From contig CAMXQE010000023.1 in NCBI GenBank assembly GCA_947246015.1, forward strand, positions 1 to 64,000: a stretch of 64,000 nucleotides of DNA, written 5' to 3'. The translations under genes and the position numbers were made by a program. Below the pieces are notes generated by a model. The model was not told the DNA's origin. It did not search any database and saw only the letters and a program-made list of their open reading frames with translations. Positions 62,606 through 64,000 of this stretch are shown piece by piece (the first letter of the stretch is position 1; the number at the start of each line of letters is the position of its first letter). This DNA is from an uncultured Lachnospiraceae bacterium (GTDB lineage: Bacteria > Bacillota > Clostridia > Lachnospirales > Lachnospiraceae).

Positions 62606-62938
62606 ATGAGGCCAATTGAAAAATACGTTGAAACCATGGAAAACAAAGATTTTGCCGCATTAGGAAATCTTTTTACAGATGACGGAGTACTGAACGATTA
62701 CTGCTCCAATAACTCCGCACAGCCGGAATACCACTTATACGGCAAGGAAGCCATCAATATGTTCTTCCGTAACAAATTCCTGTTCCGCAGATATTCCATC
62801 GCTGATGCGGAAGTGGTAAACGATACACAGGCAGAGTTTATTGCAAACTTCGGCGGCTACCATATCATGGCAATCGCAACAGTCCGCGAAGCTACGGAAG
62901 ACGGACATATCGTAAGTCTGACCGTACGGCCGAAATAA
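62606..62938 (+). CDS. NTF2-fold (SnoaL-like) small protein
   Basis: A 110-residue protein predicted to form a cone-like NTF2 fold (MRPIEKYVETMENKDFAALGNLFTDDGVLNDY). This fold includes ketosteroid isomerases, polyketide cyclases and dehydratases such as BaiE, as well as binding proteins without activity. The Asp-Asp and Tyr in FTDDGVLNDY and the YGKEAI stretch are typical of SnoaL-like proteins; catalytic residues cannot be assigned. AGGAGG precedes the ATG, and its place after the SDR suggests a joint pathway. Confidence 0.75.
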   Translation: MRPIEKYVETMENKDFAALGNLFTDDGVLNDYCSNNSAQPEYHLYGKEAINMFFRNKFLFRRYSIADAEVVNDTQAEFIANFGGYHIMAIATVREATEDGHIVSLTVRPK

Positions 62939-62963
62939 GCATTGCAAATATTTTAAAATTCAT

Positions 62964-63045
62964 AAAAGCTTTTCTGAATGTTCTGCTTTACTTTCTATAA
63001 AAGTCTTAAGCAAAAACAGACAGAAAAGCTTTTTCTTTTTTATTT
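62964..63045 (+). terminator. Long-loop terminator after the SDR operon
   Basis: AAAAGCTTTTCTG (62964-62976) and CAGAAAAGCTTTT (63021-63033) are perfect 13-base inverted repeats separated by 44 bases (which hold a further TGCTT/AAGCA pairing), followed by TCTTTTTTATTTTT. Confidence 0.7.
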
Positions 63046-63096
63046 TTCCCAATATTGCTCTATTCCTCTCCGGCTTCTAAATTAACAGATACTATC

Positions 63097-63810
63097 CTAA
63101 TCCTTCTTATTAGGAATTTCCGCTTCTTTTTGCAGCTCAAATTTATATACCACATTGCATACCCGATGATATACTTCATCAAAATCCGGCTTATTCTTAA
63201 TTCCTTTCATTTTATCATAAGCTTCTTTGAGCTCGGCAAAATATGTTCTGTATGCTCTAAAATCCCCAAGCTTCCTACCTGTATCTACCCATATCCGGTA
63301 TAACTCATCTACATCAATTTCTGTGATAAAAGACAATACATAAATATCCAGTACATCCTTCATTCTCCTACATACATTCTCACCCGAAATTACATATATT
63401 TTGTCTGATAATATCTTTGACAAGCTGGCACCATTAATTGATATACCATTCACATATGAAATATATGATTCACAAAACTTATTCTGCCTGACGCTCAAAT
63501 CAATACTTGCGATTTTTTCTCCTTTTCCATTGACGATTCTAAACCCCGCCGATTTCCTTTCACCAAATATTCTGCTAATTTGAATATCCAGTGACGAATC
63601 AACCCTTTTTACTGCACTTTGCAATGTTTTTTCCATTTCCTCCATAGTTGGACCTTCTCCGATCCAATCTCCATCAATGTCCCTGGTTGCACGTTCTACC
63701 TTTGATGGATTGTTATTTCTGATTGCAAGGTTAAGAACCATTGCTCCTTTAAACACAATAGGCACACCTGCTTTTGACAATTCTTCCATTACACGATATA
63801 AAAACTCCAT
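63097..63810 (-). CDS. AbiEii-like nucleotidyltransferase (putative toxin)
   Basis: A 237-residue protein of the nucleotidyltransferase AbiEii/AbiGii type. The fold motif is VFKGAMVLNLAI (about 18-29) followed by ATRDIDGDW (about 40-48), the Gly then Asp-x-Asp arrangement expected; a YxxxxxDxxD-like late region is less clear. Such proteins are toxins in type IV or related toxin-antitoxin and abortive-infection systems. A TTG at 63819 is an alternative start near the partner gene stop. The gene upstream overlaps closely and may encode the antitoxin. Confidence 0.75.
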   Translation of the reverse strand: MEFLYRVMEELSKAGVPIVFKGAMVLNLAIRNNNPSKVERATRDIDGDWIGEGPTMEEMEKTLQSAVKRVDSSLDIQISRIFGERKSAGFRIVNGKGEKIASIDLSVRQNKFCESYISYVNGISINGASLSKILSDKIYVISGENVCRRMKDVLDIYVLSFITEIDVDELYRIWVDTGRKLGDFRAYRTYFAELKEAYDKMKGIKNKPDFDEVYHRVCNVVYKFELQKEAEIPNKKD

Positions 63811-63827
63811 CAAATCCAAAACATCAC

Positions 63828-64000
63828 CTACTCTTCATAGTATTCTAATGCCCATGCCTTATACTTTTCAAATTTTGGTTGCAGATGTTTCGGTATCTTA
63901 AGTCCTTCGAAACTCTCACCATGTTCCTCATAGTAATTTGCCAAACTCTCCGCAATAATCTGCTCATCACCATTTTGCTCCAAAAGGTCAATAATAGTTC
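63828..64000 (-). CDS. Partner gene of the AbiEii-like protein, C-terminal part
   Basis: The minus-strand frame enters at the window edge (TIIDLLEQNGDEQIIAESL, ending WALEYYEE) and stops at 63828-63830, 17 bases before the AbiEii-like start. Genes in this position usually encode the antitoxin, here perhaps with the regulatory HTH outside the window. The residues seen match no family I can name. Confidence 0.55.
   Translation of the reverse strand, partial: TIIDLLEQNGDEQIIAESLANYYEEHGESFEGLKIPKHLQPKFEKYKAWALEYYEE

Overview
The window looks like the chromosome of a spore-forming, anaerobic Firmicute, most likely a Lachnospiraceae member. Four things point there: spoIVA with a SigE-type promoter, the oxygen-independent ribonucleotide reductase nrdDG, a tyrS T-box leader, and the Gram-positive housekeeping gene order. 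Most genes lie on the minus strand. No rRNA, tRNA, CRISPR array or intact insertion sequence was recognised. Family names come from reading motifs by eye; no database search was run.

Layout. 1-2.2 kb: end of an HTH regulator, a DUF4143-type ATPase with an unusual inverted-repeat promoter region, and a dUTPase. 2.2-6.4 kb: nrdD-nrdG behind a tandem NrdR-type operator, and an aminotransferase. 6.6-8.7 kb: a Y-family polymerase and a YolD-like protein under a LexA-type operator. 8.7-13.8 kb: WYL regulator, HAD phosphatase, a 59-residue membrane protein, RNase HI, a membrane-anchored MutS-family ATPase and a metallo-hydrolase. 13.8-18.1 kb: purine/pyrimidine salvage (permease, MTA/SAH deaminase-like amidohydrolase, cytidine deaminase, purine nucleoside phosphorylase). 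18.3-25.9 kb: PC4-like protein, SpoIVA, a secreted CxxC protein with a hexapeptide repeat, TyrRS with T-box, and a MoxR/VWA pair. 26.1-31.9 kb: gpsA-plsY-der, a DUF512 radical-SAM-like protein and a PRPP synthase. 32-37 kb: two-component system, Uma2 protein and PgeF.

37-47.8 kb and 52.6-60.2 kb hold the conserved translation, secretion and lipid cluster: yceD-rpmF-plsX-acpP-rnc-smc-ftsY, then ylxM-ffh-rpsP-khpA-rimM-trmD-rplS-lepB-rbgA-lepB-rnhB, FliK-like, FlhB-C-like, yraN. Between ftsY and ylxM sit four accessory genes (threonine dehydratase, YitT, a GH25 lysozyme-like protein and an AraC regulator). 60.3-62.9 kb is a divergent accessory locus: a MocR-type regulator lacking the PLP lysine facing a hydroxysteroid-dehydrogenase-like SDR and an NTF2-fold protein. 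An AbiEii-like nucleotidyltransferase system runs off the right edge.

The most interesting observations are the MocR/SDR/NTF2 locus, a TrmD-acetyltransferase fusion, several families of short dispersed intergenic repeats (one sits just after rho-independent terminators), and many short in-frame or intergenic tandem repeats that look like variable-number loci.
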